Below are positions 1 through 10,681 of a DNA stretch of 64,000 nucleotides, one piece after another. Positions within the stretch are counted from its first letter, which is position 1, and every line of letters begins with the position of its first letter. This DNA is from Pantoea vagans (GTDB lineage: Bacteria > Pseudomonadota > Gammaproteobacteria > Enterobacterales > Enterobacteriaceae). The position numbers and the translations under genes are program-made. Below the pieces are notes generated by a model that had not been told where the DNA came from, did not search any database, and saw only the letters and a list, made by a program, of their open reading frames with translations. The DNA lies in assembly GCF_004792415.1 (NCBI RefSeq), contig NZ_CP038853.1, positions 62,001-126,000 of the forward strand, read 5' to 3'.

Positions 1-711
1 GAGATACTGCAGTGCAGCTGATTCAGAAGCAGACGCCACAACAACGATGGTGTTCTGCAGTGCGCCATGCTCTTCCAGCTTACGAACCACGTTAGAGATG
101 GTTGAGGCTTTCTGACCAATCGCAACGTAGACACACTTGATGCCTGAGTCGCGCTGGTTGATGATCGCATCGATCGCCATCGCGGTTTTACCGGTCTGAC
201 GGTCACCGATGATCAGCTCACGCTGGCCACGGCCGATTGGAATCATCGCATCGACCGACTTATAACCGGTCTGAACCGGCTGGTCGACTGACTGACGATC
301 GATAACGCCAGGTGCAATCACTTCGACCGGTGAGAAACCGTCGTTGTCGATTGCGCCTTTACCGTCGATTGGCGCACCCAGGGTGTTCACCACGCGGCCC
401 AGCAGGCCACGGCCTACCGGTACTTCAAGAATACGGCCAGTACACTTAACCTTCATGCCTTCGGCGAGGTCAGCGTAAGGACCCATCACCACTGCACCAA
501 CCGAGTCACGCTCGAGGTTCAGGGCGATAGCGTAACGGTTACCCGGCAGGGCAATCATCTCACCCTGCATCACATCGGCCAGGCCGTGTACGCGGATGAT
601 ACCGTCACTTACAGAAACAATCGTACCTTCGTTGTGAGCTTCACTCACGACATTGAACTGAGCAATGCGCTGCTTGATCAGTTCGCTGATTTCGGTGGAA
701 TTCAGTTGCAT
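1..711 (-). CDS. atpA: ATP synthase F1 subunit alpha, C-terminal part beyond the window edge
   Basis: This encodes the nucleotide-binding alpha subunit of the F1 part of ATP synthase, which sits with beta in the catalytic hexamer on the cytoplasmic face of the membrane. Only the first 237 codons are present; the frame is still open at base 1, and the family is about 513 residues long. The start ATG is at 709-711 and the protein begins [16 protein letters not shown], as in E. coli. The Walker A motif GDRQTGKT falls at residues 169-176, matching the known alpha P-loop position. The gene follows atpH with a 14-bp gap, the normal operon order. Confidence 0.97.
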   Translation of the reverse strand, partial: MQLNSTEISELIKQRIAQFNVVSEAHNEGTIVSVSDGIIRVHGLADVMQGEMIALPGNRYAIALNLERDSVGAVVMGPYADLAEGMKVKCTGRILEVPVGRGLLGRVVNTLGAPIDGKGAIDNDGFSPVEVIAPGVIDRQSVDQPVQTGYKSVDAMIPIGRGQRELIIGDRQTGKTAMAIDAIINQRDSGIKCVYVAIGQKASTISNVVRKLEEHGALQNTIVVVASASESAALQYL

Positions 712-725
712 ATGCTCCAGTCCCC

Positions 726-1259
726 TTAAGACTGCAAGACGTCAGCCAGACGGTCAAGACGGCCGCGTACGCTGCCATCAATAACCAGATCACCCGAACG
801 GATGATCACGCCTGCCATCACAGACTTATCAATTTTGCAATTCAGCTTAACTTTGCGTGACAGACGTTTTTCCATCGCGGCGCTGATTTTATTCAGCTGG
901 TCGTCACTCAGCGTACTGGCGGAGATAACATCAACTTCAGCGGTGGCTTCATGAGCGTCACGCAGTTCGATGTATTGGGCCAGTACAGCCGGAAGCGCTG
1001 TCAAACGTCCGTTTTCCGCCATCACCTTAATCAGGTTCTGCGCGGGTTCATCCAGTTGATCACCACAGACTGCGTTAAACGACGCTGCCAGCGCTTCAGG
1101 TGCTAATGCACCGGAGAGAAGATCAGCCATCTGTTCATTGCGAGCCACTTCTGCGGCAAACGCCAGCATCTGTTGCCAGCGTTCTATACTTTGATGCTCA
1201 ACAGCAAAGTCAAAAGCTGCTTTGGCGTAGGGGCGAGCTACAGTAATCAGATCAGACAT
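726..1259 (-). CDS. atpH: ATP synthase F1 subunit delta
   Basis: The delta subunit forms the top of the peripheral stalk and ties the F1 alpha subunits to subunit b so that the hexamer does not turn with the rotor. The product is 177 residues, the usual enterobacterial length, and starts [16 protein letters not shown], typical of the OSCP/delta N-terminal helical domain. The C-terminal part includes [18 protein letters not shown], the conserved end of the family. It lies between atpF (14-bp gap) and atpA in the same transcript. Confidence 0.97.
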   Translation of the reverse strand: MSDLITVARPYAKAAFDFAVEHQSIERWQQMLAFAAEVARNEQMADLLSGALAPEALAASFNAVCGDQLDEPAQNLIKVMAENGRLTALPAVLAQYIELRDAHEATAEVDVISASTLSDDQLNKISAAMEKRLSRKVKLNCKIDKSVMAGVIIRSGDLVIDGSVRGRLDRLADVLQS

Positions 1260-1273
1260 CAGCCCCTCCCTCC

Positions 1274-1744
1274 TTACAGTTCAGCGACCAGTTTATCAAC
1301 GATGTCGCTGTTAGCAGCTTCATCCACGGAGCGTTCGATGATCTTCTCGGCGCCAGCCATAGCCAGCAACGCAACCTGCTTACGCAGTTCTTCACGTGCA
1401 CGTTTACGTTCGGCATCAATTTCAGCCTGCGCTTGTGTCACGATGCGATTACGTTCGTTTTCAGCTTCGGTTTTCGCTTCGTCCAGAATCTGCGCGCGAC
1501 GCTTGTTCGCTTGCTCGATAATGACCTGAGCGTCTTCTTTGGCTTTTTTCAGCTGGTCGGTCGCATTAGCCTGCGCGAGATCCAAATCTTTCTTTGCACG
1601 TTCAGCAGAAGCAAGGCCTTCAGCAATTTCTTTCTGGCGCTTTTCGATAGCAGCCATGAGCGGCGGCCATACGTACTTCATGCAGAACGCGACAAACAGG
1701 ATGAACGCGATAGCCTGGCCGAGGATTGTTGCATTAATGTTCAC
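1274..1744 (-). CDS. atpF: ATP synthase F0 subunit b
   Basis: Subunit b dimerises as the peripheral stalk linking the membrane F0 sector to F1 delta. The 156-residue product has one N-terminal membrane segment (about residues 5-27, [20 protein letters not shown]), followed by a long charged Ala/Lys/Glu-rich coiled coil. Length and domain layout equal E. coli subunit b. It lies between atpE and atpH. Confidence 0.97.
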   Translation of the reverse strand: MNINATILGQAIAFILFVAFCMKYVWPPLMAAIEKRQKEIAEGLASAERAKKDLDLAQANATDQLKKAKEDAQVIIEQANKRRAQILDEAKTEAENERNRIVTQAQAEIDAERKRAREELRKQVALLAMAGAEKIIERSVDEAANSDIVDKLVAEL

Positions 1745-1816
1745 AGCACAATGCCTCTAGATTGAGTATTTAACTTTTCTGCCGTTATCGTTGTGATAAG
1801 CGGCAGAATCCGTTCA

Positions 1817-2109
<293 letters not shown>

Positions 2110-2131
2110 TCAGTTAAATGCTCCCTTCATC

Positions 2132-2166
2132 TTCCGGGCTTCAGCGGAGTACGCTGCAACCCGGAA
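2132..2166 (-). other. Stem-loop in the atpB-atpE spacer
   Basis: TTCCGGG at 2132-2138 pairs with CCCGGAA at 2160-2166, with a further inner pairing of CAGCG and CGCTG. No T-run follows in the transcript direction, so it is more likely a processing or translation-control element than a terminator. In E. coli the atpE upstream region is known for very efficient translation; a link to this hairpin is inference. Confidence 0.5.
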
Positions 2167-2196
2167 TCAAGAGGGAAAGTAGTGTTGAGAAAAAAA

Positions 2197-3404
<1,208 letters not shown>

Positions 3405-3496
3405 GACGCTGATACTCTCCTGCCCCGTTAGGGGTATGTCGCGTGTCGTATAAGACTGCCTTTGCGCAGTTGAGTCAAGCAGCAAAAGCCGTGCAA

Positions 3497-3524
3497 ATTA
3501 TACGGGCCGCACCTGCGATTTCAA
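3497..3524 (-). promoter_or_regulatory. Probable atp operon promoter
   Basis: On the minus strand, TTGAAA (3519-3524) and a perfect TATAAT (3497-3502) are separated by 16 bp. This sigma-70-like pair faces atpI. It is the best promoter match upstream of the operon. Confidence 0.7.
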
Positions 3525-4108
3525 TCGGTAAGTAGCGAAAAGGTGAACAATTATTTAAATTTCTTTCCGGAGGGCTATTTTTCCAAAGATTACCCTGCAG
3601 AGATTCACCCGAATCTGACTGAAAATTCACTCGCATCTTGCTTTTAAAGCGTGCTTTAGATCACATAATAAGCACTCACACGACATTGAGTTTTATCTGC
3701 GGTCTATTTAAGAACAATCTGCAAAACAGATTAATCCTTTAAAATCAGAATATTGAAATTACAAAAATGCGTCCGCAAGACTATTTTCACAGAAAACACG
3801 CTATTGACATCGAACTGTGCATGAGAATCGTGAAATTGATATTACGTACGCAAAGTTATTACCACGATATATTTTCCGGCGTGACTACTTTTATTCCGCG
3901 ACCCGCCTATACAAGTGATATTTCTGATAACTGAATGTGAATTAAACGTTAAATGTAACAGAGCTTTTCGGATAATTTCCGTCTCCGTTTTTAACCTTCG
4001 CTCAGCCAGGGCTTAATCAAAATCTTTTATTGATAGCGCATCATCTGCACTTTTTTCATCCATACCCTGATAAAAACCCTGGCAGATAAGCATTAAATTT
4101 CTGGAAAC
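3525..4108. other. Non-coding AT-rich gap between atpI and rsmG
   Basis: About 580 bp with no credible ORF on either strand. The base composition is clearly richer in A and T than the flanking genes. Its place between rsmG and the atp operon matches a long spacer also found in E. coli. I could not identify a small RNA or a clear terminator in it. Confidence 0.6.
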
Positions 4109-4732
4109 TCAGGCCTGCTGGTGACGAATAATGACCAGATGACGGTCACCTTCCAGCTGAGGCACCTGCAGCTTTATCACTGCATCAGAGACATAGCCAG
4201 CGGGCAACTCAGCCATTTCATCGTCCGGACGGACACCTTTGAGCGCATAAAAGCGCCCTTCTCCGCCAGGCAGATGGTGACACCAGTTCACCATGTCGGT
4301 CAGCGAGGCGAATGCACGGCTGATGACGCCATCAAAAGGTGGCTCAGCCGGGAACGCCTCAACCCGGCTCTGTACCGGAGTAATGTTAGTGAGTCCTAAC
4401 TCATGCTGAACCTGACGCAGGAACCGCACCCGCTTGCCCAGACTGTCGAGCAGCGTAAAGTGCGCATCGGGCATCACGATAGCCAGCGGAATGCCAGGCA
4501 GACCGGGACCGGTGCCGACATCAATGAAACGCGAACCTTTCAGATGCGGTGCCACCACAATGCTGTCGAGGATATGGCGAACCAGCATCTGCTGCGGATC
4601 GCGCACGGATGTCAGATTGTAGGCTTTGTTCCACTTATCCAGCAGGCCGACATAGGCAACCAGCTGCTGTTTTTGTTGATCGGAGAGGGAAATACCGGCT
4701 GCCTTTAGCAGCGACGTGAGTGTGTTAATCAC
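4109..4732 (-). CDS. rsmG: 16S rRNA (guanine527-N7)-methyltransferase
   Basis: RsmG (GidB) uses S-adenosylmethionine to methylate N7 of G527 in the 530 loop of 16S rRNA; loss gives low-level streptomycin resistance in E. coli. The 207-residue product has the class I methyltransferase core, with the SAM motif [17 protein letters not shown] near residues 69-85 and the downstream [11 protein letters not shown] motif. It follows mnmG in the same direction (47-bp gap), the normal pairing next to oriC. Confidence 0.96.
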   Translation of the reverse strand: MINTLTSLLKAAGISLSDQQKQQLVAYVGLLDKWNKAYNLTSVRDPQQMLVRHILDSIVVAPHLKGSRFIDVGTGPGLPGIPLAIVMPDAHFTLLDSLGKRVRFLRQVQHELGLTNITPVQSRVEAFPAEPPFDGVISRAFASLTDMVNWCHHLPGGEGRFYALKGVRPDDEMAELPAGYVSDAVIKLQVPQLEGDRHLVIIRHQQA

Positions 4733-4751
4733 AGCATAAGTCCATTCAGCG

Positions 4752-4771
4752 GGGGCGAGTCGCCTCGCCCC
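4752..4771 (-). other. Intercistronic stem-loop between mnmG and rsmG
   Basis: GGGGCGAG (4752-4759) pairs with CTCGCCCC (4764-4771) around a TCGC loop. No U-run follows, so it may act as a weak attenuator or as mRNA 3'-end protection for mnmG. Confidence 0.5.
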
Positions 4772-4779
4772 GTTTCAGA

Positions 4780-6669
4780 TCAGGCGCTTTTGCGCAGCAG
4801 ACCCTGTTTTTTCAGATAGATAAGCAGAATTGAGATGGCCGCCGGAGTAATACCGGAAATACGCGTTGCCTGACCAATCGACACGGGTTTGTGATCGTTC
4901 AGCTTGGCGATCACCTCGTTCGAGAGGCCATTCACCTGACGGTAGTCGAGTTCTACCGGCAGCAGCGTATTCTCATTACGCAGCTGGCGATCGATCTCTT
5001 CCTGCTGACGCGCGATATACCCTTCATATTTGACCTGAATCTCAACCTGCTCAGCAGCCTGCTCATCAGTCAGTGCCGGACCAAAGGCATCCAGCGTCAT
5101 CAGCTTCAGATAGGTCAGCTCAGGACGGCGTAGCAAATCTTCACCGCTCGCTTCTTTAGTCAGCGGCGCGCTGAGTACCGTGTTCACTTCGGTCACGTGC
5201 TCTGACTTCGGATGAACCCAGATATCGCGCAGGCGCTGACGCTCCTGTTCAATCGCTTCCAGCTTCTGATTGAAACGCGCCCAGCGCGCATCATCCACCA
5301 GGCCCAGTTCACGGCCGGTTTCGGTCAGGCGCAGGTCAGCATTGTCTTCGCGCAGCATCAGGCGGTATTCCGCACGGGAGGTAAACATCCGGTACGGCTC
5401 TTTGGTGCCAAGTGTGCAGAGGTCATCCACCAGTACGCCGAGATAAGCCTGATCACGACGTGGTGCCCAGCCCTCTTTGTCGGCAGACTGACGGGCCGCA
5501 TTCAGACCGGCCAGCATTCCCTGCGCAGCCGCTTCTTCGTAGCCGGTTGTGCCGTTGATCTGTCCGGCAAAGAACAGGCCGTGAATAAATTTACTTTCCA
5601 GCGTCGGTTTGAGATCGCGCGGATCGAAGAAGTCATACTCGATGGCATAGCCCGGACGCACGATCTTCGCATTCTCCATGCCCTGCATCGACCGGACGAT
5701 CTGAATCTGCACATCAAAAGGCAGACTGGTCGAGATACCGTTCGGGTAGATCTCATTGCTGGTCAGCCCTTCCGGCTCCAGGAAGATCTGATGCGAGTTG
5801 CGATCGGCAAAACGCATCACTTTGTCTTCGATCGACGGGCAGTAGCGTGGGCCGATCCCTTCAATGATCCCGGCGTACATCGGGCTGCGATCCAGGTTAT
5901 TGCGGATCACCTCATGGGTTTTCTCGTTGGTATGCGTGATCCAGCACGGCACCTGCTGCGGATGCTGAGAGGCATTGCCCATAAACGAGAAGACCGGCAT
6001 CGGGTTATCGCCGTGCTGCGGGCTGAGCACTGAAAAATCGATGGTGCGCGCATCGATACGCGGTGGCGTACCGGTCTTGAGGCGGTTTACCCGCAGCGGC
6101 AGCGCACGCAGTCGTTTTGCCAGTGGAATGGACGGGGGATCGCCAGCGCGACCGCCGCTGTAATTGTCCAGACCGATATGAATTTTGCCGTCAAGGAATG
6201 TTCCGACGGTAAGAACGACAGTTTTCGCGCGGAACTTCAGTCCCATCTGAGTGACGGCACCCACGACACGATCGTTTTCCACGATAAGATCGTCGACCGC
6301 CTGCTGGAAGATCATCAGATTGGGCTGATTCTCCAGTGCCGTACGCACCGCCTGGCGATAAAGCACGCGATCGGCCTGAGCACGGGTCGCCCGTACTGCC
6401 GGGCCTTTGCTGGCGTTTAGTATCCTGAACTGAATACCCGCCTGGTCAATCGCACTGGCCATCAGACCACCCAGGGCATCCACTTCCTTTACCAAATGTC
6501 CTTTGCCAATACCACCAATCGCCGGGTTACAGGACATTTGTCCAAGCGTATCAATGTTATGGGTGAGTAACAGGGTTTGCTGACCCATTCGGGCTGCCGC
6601 CATTGCGGCTTCGGTGCCCGCATGACCACCACCAATTACGATGACGTCAAAAGGATCCTGATAAAACAT
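4780..6669 (-). CDS. mnmG: tRNA uridine-5-carboxymethylaminomethyl modification enzyme MnmG
   Basis: MnmG (GidA) is the FAD- and NADH-dependent partner of MnmE that modifies the wobble uridine (cmnm5U34) of several tRNAs. The 629-residue product is full length. The dinucleotide-binding motif [14 protein letters not shown] is at residues 9-22, and the family signatures [12 protein letters not shown] and [16 protein letters not shown] are present. It starts [15 protein letters not shown] as in E. coli and lies directly beside oriC. In E. coli its transcription influences origin opening. Confidence 0.97.
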   Translation of the reverse strand: MFYQDPFDVIVIGGGHAGTEAAMAAARMGQQTLLLTHNIDTLGQMSCNPAIGGIGKGHLVKEVDALGGLMASAIDQAGIQFRILNASKGPAVRATRAQADRVLYRQAVRTALENQPNLMIFQQAVDDLIVENDRVVGAVTQMGLKFRAKTVVLTVGTFLDGKIHIGLDNYSGGRAGDPPSIPLAKRLRALPLRVNRLKTGTPPRIDARTIDFSVLSPQHGDNPMPVFSFMGNASQHPQQVPCWITHTNEKTHEVIRNNLDRSPMYAGIIEGIGPRYCPSIEDKVMRFADRNSHQIFLEPEGLTSNEIYPNGISTSLPFDVQIQIVRSMQGMENAKIVRPGYAIEYDFFDPRDLKPTLESKFIHGLFFAGQINGTTGYEEAAAQGMLAGLNAARQSADKEGWAPRRDQAYLGVLVDDLCTLGTKEPYRMFTSRAEYRLMLREDNADLRLTETGRELGLVDDARWARFNQKLEAIEQERQRLRDIWVHPKSEHVTEVNTVLSAPLTKEASGEDLLRRPELTYLKLMTLDAFGPALTDEQAAEQVEIQVKYEGYIARQQEEIDRQLRNENTLLPVELDYRQVNGLSNEVIAKLNDHKPVSIGQATRISGITPAAISILLIYLKKQGLLRKSA

Positions 6670-6754
6670 GAAGTGGTACCTCGGTTGATGAACTTGCAGG
6701 ATCGTCGTCCTGGGGCGTGGATTCTACTCAAATTCCGTCTGGGGTGAAAGCCGC

Positions 6755-7030
6755 GGGATCGTCCGGTTTTAAAAGAAAGGATCTTAGATCTGTATATGAT
6801 CTTTCTGTTAGATCTCTTATTAGGATCCCTGTTTTCTGTGGATATGTGCCAGAAGCATTGCAGAAACAACAGGATGAAGAGGATCACTACCTGTGAGTGA
6901 TCGGTGATCCTGATCCGTATAAGCTGGGATCAAAACGCCATGTTATCCACAGCTCAAAAATCATTCTACCGTTATTCTTTGGATAACTACCGGTTATACG
7001 CAGTAAAATAGGGTAGTTATCCACAAAATA
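6755..7030. other. oriC: Chromosomal replication origin oriC
   Basis: This is the mnmG-mioC spacer, the site of oriC in enterobacteria. The AT-rich unwinding part (about 6755-6825) contains repeated GATCT-led 13-mer-like blocks. DnaA boxes are at 6837-6845 (TGTGGATAT, one mismatch), 6943-6951 (TTATCCACA, perfect), 6978-6986 (TTTGGATAA, the R3-type box) and 7017-7025 (TTATCCACA, perfect). I count eleven GATC sites between about 6755 and 6935, as expected for Dam/SeqA control. Blocks such as GTGATCGGTGATCCTG and CCGTATAAGCTGGGATCA match E. coli oriC. Confidence 0.96.
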
Positions 7031-7101
7031 AACGAGCGGGAAAGGATAAAATCAGCATCTTCCACTGGGGATCATGACTATTTCGCGATCCCCAGCCCCA
7101 T

Positions 7102-7542
7102 TCAGATCGCCTTTTTCCAGCTTTCCAGCCAGGCTTCCGCCGGATCTTCAGGGATCTCATGCTCCAGCACGTCAATCTCAAGACGATCGCCGATCTGCCG
7201 GGCACCCTGAGCAATTAACAGCGCTTCTATCTGGCGGATCGCGCCACAAAAGAGATCATATTCATGATTACCGAGTCCAATCGCCCCAAAGCGAACCTGA
7301 GAGAGATCGGGCTGGCTGTCACGAATGGCTTCGAACAGCGGCAGCAGATTGTCGGGAATATCGCCTGCACCGTGGGTTGAGCAGACCACCAGCCAGATAC
7401 CCTCCTGCGGCACCTCATCCAGCTCCGGGCCATGCAGCATCTGCGTTGAGAAGCCCGCTTCCTGTAATTTTTCTTCCAGATGTTCAGCCACATACTCTGC
7501 GCTACCCAGAGTACTGCCACTGATTAAGGTAATATCGGCCAT
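7102..7542 (-). CDS. mioC: FMN-binding flavodoxin-like protein MioC
   Basis: MioC is a small flavodoxin-type FMN protein reported as an electron carrier for biotin synthase in vitro. The 146-residue product starts MADITLISGSTLGSAEYVAE. The phosphate-binding loop GSTLGSAE replaces the usual flavodoxin loop, and the later STHGAGDIPDN loop is typical. The ATG at 7540-7542 has a GGGAGAG ribosome binding site, so I reject the longer upstream frame. The gene points into oriC, as in E. coli. Confidence 0.95.
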   Translation of the reverse strand: MADITLISGSTLGSAEYVAEHLEEKLQEAGFSTQMLHGPELDEVPQEGIWLVVCSTHGAGDIPDNLLPLFEAIRDSQPDLSQVRFGAIGLGNHEYDLFCGAIRQIEALLIAQGARQIGDRLEIDVLEHEIPEDPAEAWLESWKKAI

Positions 7543-7569
7543 CTTGCTCTCCCGGAGATTAAGGCGAGC

Positions 7570-7609
7570 ATTGTACGCTGTGATCAAGCAGTGATCCACC
7601 TGTGGACAA
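7570..7609 (-). promoter_or_regulatory. mioC promoter region with DnaA-like boxes
   Basis: A minus-strand -10 hexamer TACAAT lies at 7570-7575, with a weak -35 (TGGATC) 17 bp upstream. The -35 lies in an inverted pair of DnaA-like sites: TGATCCACC at 7592-7600 and TGTGGACAA (one mismatch) at 7601-7609. DnaA represses mioC in E. coli through a promoter-overlapping box, and the same logic is inferred here. Confidence 0.55.
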
Positions 7610-7696
7610 CAGGGTTAATAGATCAGGAGAAGCGAACGCAGCCGTTGTCAGCCGCCACATTCGTCAGGGATAAGATTATGCACAAGGCAGGGAGGA

Positions 7697-8158
7697 TCAG
7701 GGCTTGATGGTGCGCATGATCGGGTTTTGCAGCGAGATCAGGGTTTCCGTCGACTGGATTTCATCAATAGTCTGGATCTTGTTGATCAGCACCTGTTGCA
7801 GGGCGTCGATTGACCGGCACATCACTTTAATAAAGATGCTGTAGTGCCCGGTGGTGTACCAGGCCTCAACCACTTCATCCAGCGCCTCCAGTTTGCTCAG
7901 TGCCGCCGGATAGTCTCGTGCGCTCTTGAGGATAATGCCGATAAAACAGCAGACATCAAATCCCAGCTGACGCGGATCGATATCAACCCGGGTGCCCAGG
8001 ATAATGCCCGCCTGCTTCATCTTTTCCACACGCACATGAATGGTGCCGGGGCTGACATTAAACTGTTTTGCCAGCTCGGCGTAAGCGGTGCGCGCATTAT
8101 CCAGCAGGGCATTCAGAATGCCGCGATCCAGGTTATCGAGCTGCAGATGTTCGGCCAT
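7697..8158 (-). CDS. asnC: Lrp/AsnC-family transcriptional regulator AsnC
   Basis: AsnC is an asparagine-sensing Lrp-family regulator that activates asnA and affects mioC/mnmG in E. coli. The product has an N-terminal helix-turn-helix (AYAELAKQFNVSPGTIHVRVEKM) and a C-terminal RAM/AsnC ligand domain ending TLISLQNPIMRTIKP, nearly identical to E. coli. Two ATGs lie close together. The second, at 8156-8158, is 6 bp from GAGG, while the first directly abuts it, so I take the second (153 residues). Its usual divergent target asnA is absent; ovoA lies there instead. Confidence 0.94.
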   Translation of the reverse strand: MAEHLQLDNLDRGILNALLDNARTAYAELAKQFNVSPGTIHVRVEKMKQAGIILGTRVDIDPRQLGFDVCCFIGIILKSARDYPAALSKLEALDEVVEAWYTTGHYSIFIKVMCRSIDALQQVLINKIQTIDEIQSTETLISLQNPIMRTIKP

Positions 8159-8262
8159 GGCCATCCTCGTTATTGGTCTGCTTTAAGTAAACAAGGGTGA
8201 ATGTGCAGCAAAATAGCGGTTCAGGCAACTACCGGCAGCGACGGGCGCCGCTGCCGGTTCAC

Positions 8263-10401
8263 TTAGCGTTTGCGCCAGACGGTGACCTGCGCCAGCGTGT
8301 GCTGGAACTTGCGGGCCGTTTCGCGGATCACAAAGGGTTTATCCTGCGGTTCACCGACCAGTTCGAAGTCGGCTGCCAGCAGACGTTGCAGTGCCTGCAG
8401 CGTGGTCAGCGCCTCACCATTTTCCCGCACGCCGCCCAGCCAGTTCTCCTTCGGCGTGAAATCTTCCAGCCAGGTATAAGGCGATGAGAGCAGCAGAATA
8501 CCGCCCTGACGCAGCATCGGCGTGACATCCCGCAGGAAACGAGCAGGCTGGCGCAGGCGGTCGATCAGGTTGGAGGCGAGCACCAGATCGTAACGACCCG
8601 GCTGCGGCTTCAGGTTACAGGCGTCGCCCTGAACAAACTGAATCCGCTGTGCCAGTTCGCTCTCCAGCGCAAAATCTTTCAGGCGAACCTGACGATACTC
8701 CACCAGATCGCCTTCCTGAGGCAGCAGATAGCGGAAGTCTTCGCCGCTGGCCAGCTGCAGCGCCACATCGATGAAGCGGGCCGAGTAGTCCATTCCGGTG
8801 ACTCGTTCAAAGTGGCGAGCCAGTTCAAAACTGGCGCGTCCGGTGGCACAGCCGATATCCAGTGCATCGCCACGGGCTGAGGTGTAGTTAAGCGCCAGCT
8901 TCACCAGGCTCTCGGCATAGTTATCCACGCCGAAATAGCGCGGGCCATACTGGAAGTCGAGGTACTGCGACACCATCGCGTCGGATTCATACGGGTTCAG
9001 CGCCATGGTCTCCTGATGGCTGGACACCACGTAGCGGAAACCGGCGTGCTGGAAGAAGTGGCGGCGGAACGCATAGCGTGCCGATTTCAGCGCCTCATTG
9101 CCGGTCGAGATCCAGCTGCCGCCTTTGATCAGGGAATGTTTGCCATCGAAGGTCGGGGTAGAGAAATCATCGTAAAGCGGGTGGACTTTGAAGCCTTCAA
9201 AGCCATTGGTCGGCGTGGTCGTCCATTGCCAGACGTTACCTACGATATCGAAGAACGCGCCCTGGGCGAAGAGATCGACCGGCGAGGAGGACGCCCAGTA
9301 CGCCAGGTTAATGTTGCCCGGCGTCGGTTCCCAGTCCGGCTGATCGCCCGCAACCTGCTCGCGCAGTTGAGCCCACTCCGCTTCACATGGGAGCTGAACG
9401 CTCATGCCGGTCTGTTCCGCTTTCCAGCGGCAGAAGGCGGCTGCTTCCAGCTGATTGACCTCAGCAGGCCAGTCCCACGGCATCGCCACTTCTTCACACA
9501 TCAGACGCAGTTTAAGCTGATCGGGCATCGCAGGCGTGCCGACCCAGAAGGTGGGCATCTCTGCTTTGGCAAACTGACACCAGCCCCAGCCTTCATCATC
9601 CCACCAGCGGGCATCCTGATAACCGCCCGCCTCAACGAACGCCATGAATTCCGCATTGCTGACCAGCATTTTGCTCGCCTGGAAAGGCTGCAGCGCAACC
9701 TGCTGGCGGCCATATTCATTATCCCAGCCGTAGGTATCGTCGGTTTTACCCAGCGTGACGGTGCCGCCTGGCATCGGCAGCAGGGCATTGGCCGGAACAG
9801 CTTCACGCTGATGGCGCGCCATCGGACAGACCGGCCACGCGGCCTGCGGTCTGACCCACTCAACCGGTAACTGGCGGATCAGCACGCTGGACGTTTCCAG
9901 ATGAATACGCTCATGCTCAATGCCCATCAGGATCACCCAGGCCGGGCTCTCCCAGCTGATCGGCAGCGTGATCGGTAGGGTCTGGATCAGATCGCTGACC
10001 AGCGCTTTAACGCGGTTACGGTATTCACGGACTTCATCAATGGTGGGCCAGTCATAGTGACTGTCGTTGAGATCGTCCCAGCTCATCTCATCCACACCAA
10101 TCGCCATCATCGCTTCGATACGATCGTCCAGACGCGCATCAATGAGGCGTCCGGCCATCAGCTTATTAATGTAGAAGGTGGCGGTGTGACCAAAATAGAA
10201 GATTAATGGATGGCGCAGCGGAATGGCTTTGGTAAACCAGGCCTGTGAATCGGCCAGACAGGTGAACAGACTTTCATACTGTTCCCAGGTCTGATGAAAA
10301 TAGGCCAGCAATTCGGCACGTTTTTGTTCTATGTTCTGGCCGGAGAGCAATAACGTCCGCGTCGGTGCAGGCAGATCGCGATGGGGTTGAGCAAGCGTCA
10401 C
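8263..10401 (-). CDS. ovoA: 5-histidylcysteine sulfoxide synthase / C5-methyltransferase (ovothiol synthesis)
   Basis: OvoA is a non-heme iron enzyme that couples cysteine and histidine with oxygen to a 5-histidylcysteine sulfoxide; its C-terminal domain later N-methylates the imidazole to give ovothiol A. Three domains are visible: a DinB-like N-terminus; an FGE-sulfatase domain (GGWNVWQWT-like FDIVGNVWQW, IKGGSWISTGNE); and a SAM methyltransferase (ALDIGCATGRASFELA). Probable iron ligands are His72 and the HERIHLE motif (His163, His167). I prefer the GTG start at 10399-10401, which has a well-spaced TGGAG site and gives 712 residues; an ATG at 10456-10458 without a clear site gives 731. OvoB, the lyase for the next step, is not in the window. 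Confidence 0.9.
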   Translation of the reverse strand: MTLAQPHRDLPAPTRTLLLSGQNIEQKRAELLAYFHQTWEQYESLFTCLADSQAWFTKAIPLRHPLIFYFGHTATFYINKLMAGRLIDARLDDRIEAMMAIGVDEMSWDDLNDSHYDWPTIDEVREYRNRVKALVSDLIQTLPITLPISWESPAWVILMGIEHERIHLETSSVLIRQLPVEWVRPQAAWPVCPMARHQREAVPANALLPMPGGTVTLGKTDDTYGWDNEYGRQQVALQPFQASKMLVSNAEFMAFVEAGGYQDARWWDDEGWGWCQFAKAEMPTFWVGTPAMPDQLKLRLMCEEVAMPWDWPAEVNQLEAAAFCRWKAEQTGMSVQLPCEAEWAQLREQVAGDQPDWEPTPGNINLAYWASSSPVDLFAQGAFFDIVGNVWQWTTTPTNGFEGFKVHPLYDDFSTPTFDGKHSLIKGGSWISTGNEALKSARYAFRRHFFQHAGFRYVVSSHQETMALNPYESDAMVSQYLDFQYGPRYFGVDNYAESLVKLALNYTSARGDALDIGCATGRASFELARHFERVTGMDYSARFIDVALQLASGEDFRYLLPQEGDLVEYRQVRLKDFALESELAQRIQFVQGDACNLKPQPGRYDLVLASNLIDRLRQPARFLRDVTPMLRQGGILLLSSPYTWLEDFTPKENWLGGVRENGEALTTLQALQRLLAADFELVGEPQDKPFVIRETARKFQHTLAQVTVWRKR

Positions 10402-10580
10402 AGGAAGCTCCAGATTGCTGAGTAAGTGAAACGGTAATTCACTATAGCAAATAAGCATTTCTGCAAGATGACTTAGAGCCTGCCCGTCAGGCTATTTTAT
10501 TTGCCAGTCTGAACCTGGGCAGTGCTCACACAGGCTGCTTTAGCAACCTGAACGCCCGTCAGGGCGGCCCTGAAGGGGCG

Positions 10581-10640
10581 AGCACAGCGAGTAATCCTCA
10601 CGTACTACGTGTACGCTCCGGTTGTTCCGCGCTGTCCGTG
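10581..10640. repeat. ERIC-like palindromic repeat between ovoA and viaA
   Basis: Read on the minus strand, the core CCGGAGCGTACACG-TAGTACGTGAGG resembles the centre of enterobacterial ERIC elements (GGAGCTTACAT..AAGTAAGTGACTGG). ACAGCG (10584-10589) pairs with CGCTGT (10630-10635) outside a palindromic centre at 10601-10615. The edges are uncertain; related sequence may extend to about 10680. The 10460-10680 spacer holds no gene. Confidence 0.5.
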
Positions 10641-10681
10641 TCCAGACTGCCTGCAACAATTACGCCTGTCGGGACAGACTC

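Noticed and set aside
5212..6033. Long 273-codon plus-strand frame inside mnmG.
   Set aside because: It is antisense to a clearly conserved full-length gene and shows no family motif; GC-rich codon bias produces such shadow frames.
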